In this document: positions 11,739-21,406 of the stretch, piece after piece
How the letters are laid out: the number at the start of each line of letters is the position of its first letter
Position numbering within the stretch: the stretch's first letter is position 1
Assembly: GCF_029867415.1 (NCBI RefSeq)
Contig: NC_081185.1
Span: 132,577,753 to 132,641,752 of the forward strand
Direction of reading: 5' to 3'
Origin: Vicia villosa
Taxonomy: Eukaryota > Streptophyta > Magnoliopsida > Fabales > Fabaceae
DNA: 64,000 bases
Notes under the pieces: model-generated
What the model was told of the DNA's origin: nothing
Databases searched by the model: none
The model's input: the letters and a program-made list of their open reading frames with translations, nothing else
Translations under genes and position numbers: made by a program

Positions 11739-14692
11739 TGTAGCAACCTGCCCTAAAAATTAAAGATTTAGAGTCGCCACCTATTCTGAAGGGCGAATAG
11801 GAAACCCTACGCAGTTTAGAGATCAGGTAAGATACTATATTCAGGTCGAGGGAAGGTGTTAGGCACCCTCAACCCTTTCCTAAAGGCTAACATCTCAAAG
11901 ATAAAGGTTTATGGCAAAAGATAAAGAAAGATGACAGACAGTTAATAGAGTTGAAAGGCTAATTATATGAACATGATTAGAGTTTGGAAGAGGGGGACTC
12001 GCCTTGTTGCCAAGTGCCTACGTACCTCCTTAGGGAGGATCAGAGTCTACGTAGTTCGGGCACAGGATTGTACGCCTTAGAATTGAATTGATTGTATTTG
12101 AATTTGATTTGAAATGCGAAGTTCGAAGGTATTTTGAATTACCTTATCGTAGTAGTGAACATCGCAGTGTTGAAACACCGTAGTATTGTGGTTTAGTGTG
12201 TTTTAAGTGTTTTGGGCGTACAACCCTGATTTGATATGGCACTATTAACCGCAACGATCAATAGATTCGATCGCCATAGTTAACAGATTGAAAGTTGTAT
12301 CGTTACCAGTTTTAATCAATTAATTTGATTATTACTAATAACGAATTATAGTATTTTAATAATTTAATAATTAATTTGTATCGTTACCCCTCGTAATCGA
12401 TTGATTCGATTAAAAAGAATGACGAATTAGAATTAGAAAGATTAATCATCGCGACTAATAAGATAGTCGAAACCATTTAATCAAATATGATTTAATTATA
12501 TATTATTTTAATTAAATAAACATTTTAATTAAAATCATTATTGCCCATAGCGATTAATCGATTTAATCGGCACGAACAATAAATTGCATTTTTAATATAA
12601 ATATCATGTACTAATTTATTTGTAAAAATAAATATTATTACATAAATAAATATATTAAAAGAGATTTAATCAAAATAAATATTTAAGTAAAATAATCTTA
12701 GTTATTAGGGATTATGATACCATGTGGCTGGATTGGAGGTCTATGGTGTGAGGATTAAGGCTGGGGCGCTAGATCTGAGGCTAATGGAGGTTGATGGTCT
12801 AGATCTGAGGGAGCATGATACTCCACCTGATAGGCACAGCACACAACCAAGGACAAAATCTTTTGTAAAAATAATAATAGGGAGCGAGGGATCGAACCCT
12901 CGTCCCTTTGCTCATAGGCGCGTAACGTTACCACTCCAGCTACGTGGTTCAGTTGTTTAAACAAAGCAGTGAATAGATTATATGGGTAGTCAAAAGAACC
13001 CATAACACTACAGGCGCGAAATTCAAACGCGCGTATCAGACCACGACACATCATCATCTTCTTCGTCAAACCTGAAAAGAAAACGCATAGTTTTGCTACG
13101 ATTTTGCTACCCAAACTTCCGTAGCCATTGGACCTGCAAAATAGCGATTACGCCCTCCCCCCATATAAATGTTTCGCGACCTCTCTAATCTCACCGTCTG
13201 AAGCGTGCGAACCTAACCACGCACCCAGTTGACCCTAATTTTACTTCTATTCTAAACCCCCAAATTGAAACCCTAGAGCTTGATTCGGCCTTCCATGGCG
13301 GATTGCGTATACACGCACGACCATTCAATTAACGTTCCAGAAATAATCACAACAATCAACCAAAGCAAATTATGCAATTAAATTATCATGGAGATGCCTA
13401 TATCATGCTAATCGATCCCAGTTTCAGAATGACTTACATCGACAAATTGGAGACAATTCTGGGGTTGTTGATGCTATGCTAGTATCCAGACACGTTCCAA
13501 ATCACCTGAAGAAGCTTGTGAATCCTTTAATTCTTGTTGACATTCACGAATTGTTTGAAAACGATTTTGAGTTCCTTGGTGTTTTTTTTTTGTTCTTGCA
13601 AATGTGCCTCCCTTCCGAAATTCGTCCCCTAGTCCTATGCCCTCTATTCACTACTTATAGAAGAGTGAATTAGGTTAAGAATTACAGCCCAAAAGCTTCT
13701 TGAATCCAATCTTGATATTTTGAGAAAATTGATTTTAAACCTTTTATCCAAACCTTCTATTTTGGTCCAAAATTGTATCAATTTCTTCCTCCACCAATAA
13801 CCCACGAAAATATATGATTTTCAGCCATAAATGTTGATTGAAAGTAATTTATGTGAATATTTTTGACACAATATTTGATTTTCTTTTAATTAAATTACTT
13901 TAAATCATTAAAAAATGAAATAAAATTATATTAATTAAAATAGAAGGCATAATTTGTGGCATGTGGTTTGGGTAGCTTGTGGACCAAGTTTGAGTCATAG
14001 AATATAGGCCCATTTGCAAGAAATCCAACTTAGACCTCCTTTATTTCACATTTGGTCCTCACAAATCGCCCAACTTTGATCAATCATATCTCACTCAATT
14101 TTTAAGCTGTGAGGGAGTTCTAAGACTTTTTGGAAACCTCAAGAGGTCCTCTATAAGCCACTTTGGAATATATTTTTCATTTGGAGCTTTTATCTTGACC
14201 ATATCCTCTTTGCGAAAAAACTACTTTTGAAGGATGCTTGAAAATGACCTGTAATCTTTTGCACTGTATCTCTCAAATGGATCATTTCTAGCCCTGGCTT
14301 GTGAGAGACAAAGTTGTAGAGAATCCAATTTCCTTCAAAATAGGCTTTTAGTGGGGAATTTTTGATGTTCCATGTGAAAGTTATGCCTAGTCAAAGTTGG
14401 GTTGACTTTCTCCTAAGAAACCCTAATTTGAACCTTTTTTGTATTCGTTCATCTCTGAGTTTCTATTAATGGAATCATGATCATTCTTTGATCAAATGAT
14501 GGTTATACTTCACATGCTTGATGTTGACCAGAATTGGGAGGCTTTGACTATGCTCTGATTATGGTTGACTTTTAGGTCAAACCAGTTGACTGTGGATCAT
14601 CTGGACTTTTGAGTAAGTGATCCTTGGAACTGAACCTTGAACTTTGCATCATTGTAAATGGAAATTTGAAAGGCAAATTTTGGGGTATGACA
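11739..14692 (-). repeat. LTR (5' LTR in transcription sense) of the gypsy element
   Basis: 2,954 bp, the same length as the partner LTR, followed directly by the target duplication GGATG (14693-14697). Candidate minus-strand TATA CTATAAGTA is at 13653-13661. This copy would drive gag. Confidence 0.92.
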
Positions 14693-14696
14693 GGAT

Positions 14697-14882
14697 GATG
14701 CAAGGGTGTGATACACTAAGCTACCACTCTAAGTAATCATTCACACACTGCGCAGAGAATTGAACCTCCACTGCATGATCTGCAGTGGAATGGGTAGAGC
14801 TGACAACATTAGGCACAAACCATCTATCTATTCTCTCAGTTGGAATAGAAGAGGCAGGTCTGGGATGTCTTGAACATGCCCA
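14697..14882 (-). pseudogene. Plant mobile domain (PMD)-like protein, C-terminal scrap
   Basis: The minus strand reads ACSRHPRPASSIPTERIDRW, then FVPNVVSS, and later QFSAQCVNDYLEW, a TAG stop, then LSVSHPCII. The pattern of a DYLEW-type motif followed by (I/V)SHP is typical of plant-mobile-domain (MAIN-like or PP7-long-form-like) proteins common near legume transposons. It is cut by the gypsy element on one side and by the copia element on the other and has an internal stop. A related, longer ORF lies at 51364-51978. Confidence 0.45.
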
Positions 14883-14983
14883 AACTAGCGTAAACACCTA
14901 TTAGGTAAGTGTATAGTCACTAAGGTCTCCCATCGTAGATAACTAGAAAAAAGGAAGTGTCATCAAACTTTTGATGCACTATA

Positions 14984-16177
14984 TGAAGGATAGAAAAACA
15001 CTTAGAAAGGGGGGGGATTGAATAAGTGTGACTTTAAATCTTGGACGATAAAAATAAATTGCACAATTATTTTTATCCTGGTTCGCTGTTAACGAAGCTA
15101 CTCCAGTCCACCCCCGCAGAGATGATTTACCTCAACCTGAGGATTTAATCCACTAATCGCACGGATTACAATGGTTTTCCACTTAGTCCGCAACTAAGTC
15201 TTCCAGAGTCTTCTGATCACACACTGATCACTCCAGGAACAACTGCTTAGATACCCTCTAAGACTTTTCTAGAGTCTACTGATCAACACGATCACTCTAG
15301 GCTTAGTTCACTCCTAAGACTTCCCTAGAGTATTCTGATCAACACGATCACTCTAGTTCCTTACAACTTAATGTAATCTATTCAAGAGTTTACAAATGCT
15401 TCTTAAAAGCGATAATCACAACTGTGATATTTCTCTTAACGTTTAAGCTTAATCTCACTAATATATTACAACAGCAATGTAGTGAGTTGATGAAGATTCT
15501 GAGCTTTGATTGAATAGCGTTTCAGCAAGTTTATTTTCGTTCAGAGTTGTTAAGAATTGGTAACCTTGCTTCTCATCAGAACTTCATATTTATAGGCGTT
15601 GAGAAGATGACCGTTGAATGCATTTAATGCTTTGCGTGTTCCGTACAGCATCGCATTTAATGTTATACGCTTTTGTCAACTACCTCGAGCCTTGTTCACG
15701 CTGTGTCTACTGACGTAGCCTTTAGTAGCTTTTAACGTTCCTTTTGTCAGTCAGCGTAGTCTGCCACGTGTACTTCCTTCTGATCTGATGTTTGTGAATA
15801 TAACGTTTGAATATCATCAGAGTCAAACAGCTTGGTGCATAGCATCTTCTGATCTTCTGACCTTGAAGTGCTTCTGAGCGTGATACTATCTTCTGATCTT
15901 CAGTGCTTCTGATCTCATGTTCTTCTGATGCTTCCATAGACCCATGTTCTGATTCTGCTTCGACCATCTTCTGATGTCTTGCCAGACCATGTTCTGATGT
16001 TGCATGCTGAACCATTTGAGACACAACTTCAGAGCGCTGAATTATGCGTACTCTTTATATATATTTCCTGAAAGGGAAATTGCATTGGATTAGAGTACCA
16101 TATTATCTTAAGCAAAATTCATATTATTGTTATCATCAAAACTAAGATAATTGATAAGAACAAATCTTGTTCTAACA
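14984..16177 (-). repeat. LTR (3' LTR in transcription sense) of the copia element
   Basis: 1,194 bp, TG...CA ends, preceded by TSD CTATA. The minus-strand TATA box CTATAAATA is at 15587-15595. A 100-codon open frame at 15722-16024 occurs identically in both LTRs and is not treated as a gene. Confidence 0.93.
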
Positions 16178-16191
16178 ATCTCCCCCTTTTT
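16178..16191 (-). other. Polypurine tract of the copia element
   Basis: On the minus strand AAAAAGGGGGAGAT abuts the start of the 3' LTR (TGTTAGAAC), the expected place and composition for the plus-strand DNA primer. Three further GGGGGAGA copies lie at about 16292-16340. Confidence 0.85.
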
Positions 16192-16394
16192 GATGATGAC
16201 AAAAACATATATAAATGATATGAATTTGCGATCAGAAAGAGTAGACGGCAAAAGACAAATTACACAGCTATAGCATAAGCATATGAATATGTCTCCCCCT
16301 GAGATTAACAATCTCCCCCTGAGATAAATAATCTCCCCCTGAAATAAATACTCGAAGAACTTTGATAAAAAGACTTCCCTGATTATTTCGGTAG

Positions 16395-16690
16395 AGACGA
16401 TCATATAAGCTTCTGCCTTCAGAGAATTCATAGCTTCTGACTTCTGCTTCCATTGGACAGCTTCAGAACTTGAATTTCTTTAGATCCTTAGAACACTCAC
16501 AGCTTCTGATTCCTGCTTCCATCGTGGACAGCTTCAGAACTTGAATTTCTTTGATCTTCAGAACATTCACAGCTTCTGATTTCTGCTTCCATTCAGGACA
16601 GCTTCAGAACTTGAGTTTTCTGGATCTTTTAGAACATTCACATCTTCTGATTTCTGCTTCCCTCGGATAGCTTCAGAACTTTGAATGTCT
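16395..16690. repeat. About 70-bp tandem repeat, four copies, upstream of the PPT
   Basis: Units contain GGACAGCTTCAGAACTTGA followed by CACAGCTTCTGATTTCTGCT. Starts near 16455, 16526, 16596 and 16665 give a period of 70-71 bp. The copies are moderately diverged. Confidence 0.75.
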
Positions 16691-16691
16691 A

Positions 16692-18271
16692 CCAACATCA
16701 CTTCATGCTAGATTTGTATCAGAACATTGTTGAATGTACCAGAGCATCATCAGAGCATCTCTACATCCTGAAATGTTACAGAACAAAAACTAAACGACAA
16801 AAGTCAGCATGAGCGAGTTAGAACATAAAATGTATGTTTGAACACATTATATGTATCAGAGCCATATAGGCTGAAATAATGTATCAGAGCAAATAATGTA
16901 TCAGAGCCATAACATTATATGTATCAGAGCAAATAGAATTTTGTCAGAACAGGATAGACAATGATATTCAAATTCTATTATCAGTGCTTCTGATTCATTC
17001 TTCTTTCTTGCTTCCGATCTCTGAAGCTTGACAGCACTCAGCTTGCTTCAGTTTCCAAGAGCTTATTCCTTTTACAGAATAACGCTTCTTATGGTTTTGC
17101 TTCTAGTGTTTGCTTCTGAAGATTCACTTTACTTCTCTGTACCTGCAAAACACTTTAAACCATATAGAACTTGCAGTTCTTGTTAGTGAATGTGTGGGAG
17201 CCTCTTTACCCAGCAACTGATAGATTTAATCAAATCATTTATCATTTATCTTCTCCCCCTTTTTGTCATAACATCAAAAAGAATATTTAAAAAGATTCAG
17301 ATGCATAAAACGACAAAAGAAAACATTTACTGGAATGTAAAACAAAGAAACTTTTTCATTGATTATCAAAAGATATTACAAGAAGTTCCTATGTTTAACA
17401 AGATGAGAAACATTCCTAGCAAATACAAAAAAGAATTTCCAAAGAGGAAATCACTACAAAAATTAAAAACAGAACCCTAGCTAGACACGCTCTGTGTCAA
17501 CCCATCAAGAATCCCGGAGGACTTCTTGTCTTCCAGACTGAAACCTCCACTGTAGGAGAGATCCCAGAACCAAGGAGGAAGTGAGGGACAGTTCACAGAC
17601 AGAGAGCTAATGTTGCAAACGGGGCTTTCCCTTAACATAGAAGTTAAGAATATCATTCTTAACCTCCTCCCATAACTCAAGAAAGTCTTCTGTCTTTGGA
17701 TGAAAGTTGATAACAACATCAAAGAAGAGTCTGACTTGAGCGGTATTAGAAGAGCCATCCCGAGATGCACAGAGATCTGTCGCCTTTGAGTCATGGAGCT
17801 TCAACAGGCTTAGGGTGAACGCTAGGTTTTGAGAGAAGAAATGAAAAACGAGAGAGAGAGAGAGAGAAAAAAAAAACTTTAAGAGGAAAACAAAGAGATA
17901 GGAAACCAAAAACCATTTTGAAGAGTATTTAAAAGAAAATAAAGTGAAACGACTGATGAAAAACATTTAATGTTACGTGACGTGAGGAGAGATAATAAAG
18001 ACAAATGAGGTGACTAGCACAGTTACCTATGGTCGGCGTCCCTTCAACTGCACGCGCGTTTATCCATGAATAGTAACAACAGGTTTACCATCCCGAGATA
18101 AAACGTAACAGCTGTTTTGCTTTAAAAGAGGTTCTGAATCAACTTAGACAATGAAACGTTAATAATAACCGAATCATAATTTCTAAAAGATTTTAATCAG
18201 AACTTCTGATATATAAAAAATAATCCATGTTCATTTCAGAAGTTACTCATACATAAGAACTTCTCATCTTC
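16692..18271 (-). other. Post-pol region of the copia element with promoter-like segment and small ORFs
   Basis: This 1.6-kb stretch lies between the pol stop and the 70-bp repeats. Read on the minus strand, about 17980-17780 looks like a plant promoter and leader: TTTAAATACTC, a CT-rich run (17846-17866) and CTCTCAAAACC. Two overlapping frames then open: 17966-17607 (119 codons, hydrophobic start, ending with FHPKTEDFLELWEEVKNDI) and 17794-17477 (105 codons, starting MTQRRQISVHL). SIRE elements can carry an env-like ORF after pol; no intact env-like protein is visible. Around 16850-16925 the word ATGTATCAGAGC recurs. Confidence 0.45.
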
Positions 18272-21200
18272 TCATTCTGGGCATAAATCCATACTGATGT
18301 TCTTCAGAATGAATTTAAACCTATCTTCAGCCAGGGGTTTTGTAAAGATATCAGCCCATTGATGGTCTGTATCCACAAAGTTTAAAGAAATAACACCCTT
18401 CTGAACATAGTCCCTTATGAAATGATGTTTAATCTCAATATGTTTAGCTTTTGAATGAAGAATAGGATTCTTAGATAAACATATAGCAGAAGTATTATCA
18501 CAGAATATAGGAATGTTACTCTCAAATATCTGATAATCTTCTAACTGACTCTTCATCCAGAGCATCTGTGTACTACAACCAGCAGCAGCGACATATTCTG
18601 CTTCTGTGGTTGATAGAGCAATAGTTGCTTGCTTCTTGCTGTACCAGGAGATCAAATGACTTCCAAGAAATTGGCAACTTCCTGAAGTACTTTTTCTTTC
18701 AATTCTGTCTCCAGCATAGTCAGCATCGCAGAATCCTACCAAGTTGTATTCTTTAGATTTTCTGTAAACTAAGCCAACATTAGTAGTACCTTTCAGATAC
18801 CTTAGAATTCTCTTAACAGCAGTTAAATGAGATTCTCTAGGATCTGATTGGAATCTAGCACACAAACAAACACTGAACAGAATGTCAGGTCTAGAAGCAG
18901 TCAGATATAGAAGAGATCCAATTATACCTCTGTATAACTTCTGATCTACCTTCTTACTTACCTCATCCTTACCTAGGATGCATGTTGGATGCATAGGAGT
19001 TTTGGCTTCTTTGCAGTCCAGAAGATTAAACTTCTTCAGAAGTTCCTTCACATACTTGGTTTGGTGAACATATGTTCCTTCTGATGTTTGATTTATTTGT
19101 ATTCCAAGGAAATACTTGAGTTCTCCCATCATGCTCATTTCAAACTCAGCCTGCATAGACTCAGCAAACTCCTTTCCAAGTGTAGCATTAGATGTTCCAA
19201 AAATAATATCATCTACATATATTTGACAAATTAAAATATCCTTTTCAAAGGTTTTACAAAAGAGAGTAGTGTCCACTTTTCCTCTAGTGAAACCATTATC
19301 TAGAAGGAAAGAACTTAAGCGTTCATACCAAGCTCTGGGAGCTTGCTTCAATCCATACAATGATTTCTTAAGTTTAAACACATGATTAGGAGACATAGAG
19401 TCTTCAAAACCAGGAGGTTGATGGACATAAACTTCTTCATCTATATAACCATTTAAGAAGGCACTCTTAACATCCATCTGATAGAGAGTGATGTTATGTT
19501 GAGTGGCAAAAGAAATTAATAGACGAATAGATTCTAACCTGGCCACTGGTGCAAAGGTTTCTGTATAATCAATCCCTTTTTGCTGACTATAACCCTGAGC
19601 CACCAGTCTGGCTTTGTTCCTTACCACTTCACCTTTCTCACTGAGCTTGTTTCTGAAGACCCATTTTGTACCAATTATATTGAATCCATCTGGTCTAGGA
19701 ACAAGATCCCAAACATCATTCCTTGTAAACTGATTCAGTTCTTCTTGCATAGCAATTATCCAGTCTGGATCTTCTAGAGCATGATCAACAGAAGTTGGCT
19801 CGATCAAAGATACAAGACCTAATTGACAGTCTGCATTGTTCTTAAGGAATGCTCTTGTTCTAATTGGATCATCCTTCTTTCCAAGAATGACATCTTCTGA
19901 ATGACCAGAGATGAGTCTGGATGATCTTCTGACAGACGGTTCTTCAGAAATACTTAGATCCTCCAGAGAAGCTGATACTTGATCTTCAGATTCTTTGCTT
20001 CTGAGAAGCTCTGCTTCTGATGCGTTGCTTCTTGGCTCAACAACTTCTGATATGTCAATATCATAACCTGCAAAATTATCAACCTGCTTTGGTTTTTCAG
20101 AACCAAGCTTATCATCAAACCTGATATTGATTGATTCTTCCACAATCAATGTTTCAGTATTGTATACTCTGTAGCCTTTTGAGCGTTCAGAATATCCAAG
20201 AAGGAAACATTTCTGTGCTTTGGAATCAAACTTACCAAGATAATCTTTAGTGTTCAGAATAAAGCATACACATCCAAAAGGATGGAAATATGAAATGTTG
20301 GGCTTTCTATTCTTCCACAATTCATAGGGAGTCTTATTTAGAATAGGTCTGATAGAGATTCTATTCTGAATATAACATGCAGTGTTTATTGCTTCTGCCC
20401 AGAAATGCTTAGCCATATTGGTTTCATTGATCATGGTTCTGGCCATTTCTTGCAGAGTCCTATTCTTTCGTTCTACAACCCCATTTTGCTGTGGAGTTCT
20501 AGGACAAGAGAAATCATGGGCAATACCATTTTCTTTGAAGAAATCTTCAAAGGATCTGTTCTCAAATTCACCACCATGATCACTTCTGACCTTTATGATT
20601 TTACACTCTTTTTCAGATTGAATCTGAATGCAGAAATCAAAGAACACTGAATGAGTCTCATCCTTGTGTTTCAAGAATTTTACCCATGTCCAGCGGCTAT
20701 AATCATCTACGATGACTAATCCATATTTCTTTCCTCTGACAGATGCTGTTTTGACTGGTCCAAACAGATCAATGTGCAAGAGTTCTAATGGCCTTGAGGT
20801 AGAAACAACATTCTTAGACTTGAATGCAGGTTTGGAGAACTTGCCCTTCTGACATGCTTCACAAAGAGCATCTGATTTGAATTTCAGATTAGGGAGTCCT
20901 CTGACAAGATTCAGTTTGTTAATCTGAGAGATCTTTCTCAAACTAGCATGACCTAATCTCCTGTGCCAGACCCACTGCTCTTCAGAAACAGACATAAGAC
21001 AAGTCACCTTCTGACTCATAAGATCTTGCAGATCTGTCTTATAAATGTTGTTCTTCCTCTTGCCTGTAAATAGGATTGAGCCATCCTTCTGATTTACAGC
21101 CTTGCAAGACTTTTGATTGAAGATTATATCATAACCATTGTCACTTAATTGACTGATAGATAAGAGGTTATGAGTTAAACCTTCTACAAGAAGTACATTA

Positions 21201-21406
21201 GAAATGGAAGGAGAATTACCAGACTTTATAGTTCCAGAGCCAATTATCTTGCCCTTCTGATCTCCTCCAAACTTGACTTCTCCTCCAGACTTAAGCACCA
21301 GGTCTTGGAACATAGACCTTCTTCCTGTCATGTGTCGCGAGCATCCAGAGTCCAGGTACCATGACATGTTGTGCCTTGTCCTTTTTGCAGTCAAGGATAT
21401 CTGCAA
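18272..21406 (-). CDS. pol: Ty1-copia Pol: protease, integrase, reverse transcriptase, RNase H, 1044 aa
   Basis: Enzymes that mature, reverse-transcribe and integrate the copia element. In order: aspartic protease WYLDSGCSRHMTG (about residues 16-28); integrase zinc-binding region with WHRRLGH and CEACQKGKF (about 147-190); integrase core with HIDLFGP, RSDHGGEF and NGVVERKN carrying the DDE triad; then the pre-RT motif VRRSSRLIS. Reverse transcriptase follows with KARLVAQGYSQQKGIDY, QMDVKSAFLNG, SLYGLKQAPRAWY and the catalytic IYVDDIIFG. RNase H has VGFCDADYAGD, LSTTEAEY and CDNTSAI. It ends MDLCPE. No stop or frameshift interrupts it. The first Met (21406) overlaps the end of gag in the +1 frame, so translation probably begins upstream through gag; that Met may not be the real start. 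Confidence 0.95.
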   Translation of the reverse strand: MQISLTAKRTRHNMSWYLDSGCSRHMTGRRSMFQDLVLKSGGEVKFGGDQKGKIIGSGTIKSGNSPSISNVLLVEGLTHNLLSISQLSDNGYDIIFNQKSCKAVNQKDGSILFTGKRKNNIYKTDLQDLMSQKVTCLMSVSEEQWVWHRRLGHASLRKISQINKLNLVRGLPNLKFKSDALCEACQKGKFSKPAFKSKNVVSTSRPLELLHIDLFGPVKTASVRGKKYGLVIVDDYSRWTWVKFLKHKDETHSVFFDFCIQIQSEKECKIIKVRSDHGGEFENRSFEDFFKENGIAHDFSCPRTPQQNGVVERKNRTLQEMARTMINETNMAKHFWAEAINTACYIQNRISIRPILNKTPYELWKNRKPNISYFHPFGCVCFILNTKDYLGKFDSKAQKCFLLGYSERSKGYRVYNTETLIVEESINIRFDDKLGSEKPKQVDNFAGYDIDISEVVEPRSNASEAELLRSKESEDQVSASLEDLSISEEPSVRRSSRLISGHSEDVILGKKDDPIRTRAFLKNNADCQLGLVSLIEPTSVDHALEDPDWIIAMQEELNQFTRNDVWDLVPRPDGFNIIGTKWVFRNKLSEKGEVVRNKARLVAQGYSQQKGIDYTETFAPVARLESIRLLISFATQHNITLYQMDVKSAFLNGYIDEEVYVHQPPGFEDSMSPNHVFKLKKSLYGLKQAPRAWYERLSSFLLDNGFTRGKVDTTLFCKTFEKDILICQIYVDDIIFGTSNATLGKEFAESMQAEFEMSMMGELKYFLGIQINQTSEGTYVHQTKYVKELLKKFNLLDCKEAKTPMHPTCILGKDEVSKKVDQKLYRGIIGSLLYLTASRPDILFSVCLCARFQSDPRESHLTAVKRILRYLKGTTNVGLVYRKSKEYNLVGFCDADYAGDRIERKSTSGSCQFLGSHLISWYSKKQATIALSTTEAEYVAAAGCSTQMLWMKSQLEDYQIFESNIPIFCDNTSAICLSKNPILHSKAKHIEIKHHFIRDYVQKGVISLNFVDTDHQWADIFTKPLAEDRFKFILKNISMDLCPE

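Larger units (their letters stand above)
2633..14692 (-). mobile_element. Complete gag-only Ty3-gypsy (Ogre/Tat-like) LTR retrotransposon, 12,060 bp
   Basis: Two direct LTRs of 2,954 bp each (2633-5586 and 11739-14692) bound a 6,152-bp interior. The insertion is flanked by the 5-bp target duplication GGATG (2628-2632 and 14693-14697). On the transcribed minus strand the LTR begins TGTCATACCCC and ends GTTGCTACA. Downstream of the first LTR is a candidate primer-binding site, then about 0.9 kb of leader, one gag ORF (10840-9323), and 3.7 kb of non-coding repeat-rich DNA ending in a purine-rich stretch before the other LTR. No protease, reverse transcriptase, RNase H or integrase is visible, so it must be mobilised in trans. 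By eye the LTRs differ at only about three positions (near 3208/12314, 3346/12452 and 5560/14666), which indicates a recent insertion. Long LTRs, gag type and 3' minisatellites resemble legume Ogre/Tat elements. Confidence 0.9.

Noticed and set aside
15722..16024. 100-codon open frame in the copia LTR
   Set aside because: Duplicated in the other LTR only because the LTRs are identical; it spans the U3 region, upstream of the TATA box on the transcribed strand, and is not a plausible gene.
16840..16930. Repeated TATCAGAGC words suggesting extra primer-binding sites
   Set aside because: They are on the non-transcribed strand relative to the element, so the RNA would carry the tRNA-like sense rather than its complement. 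They are probably a by-product of CAGA-rich repeats.
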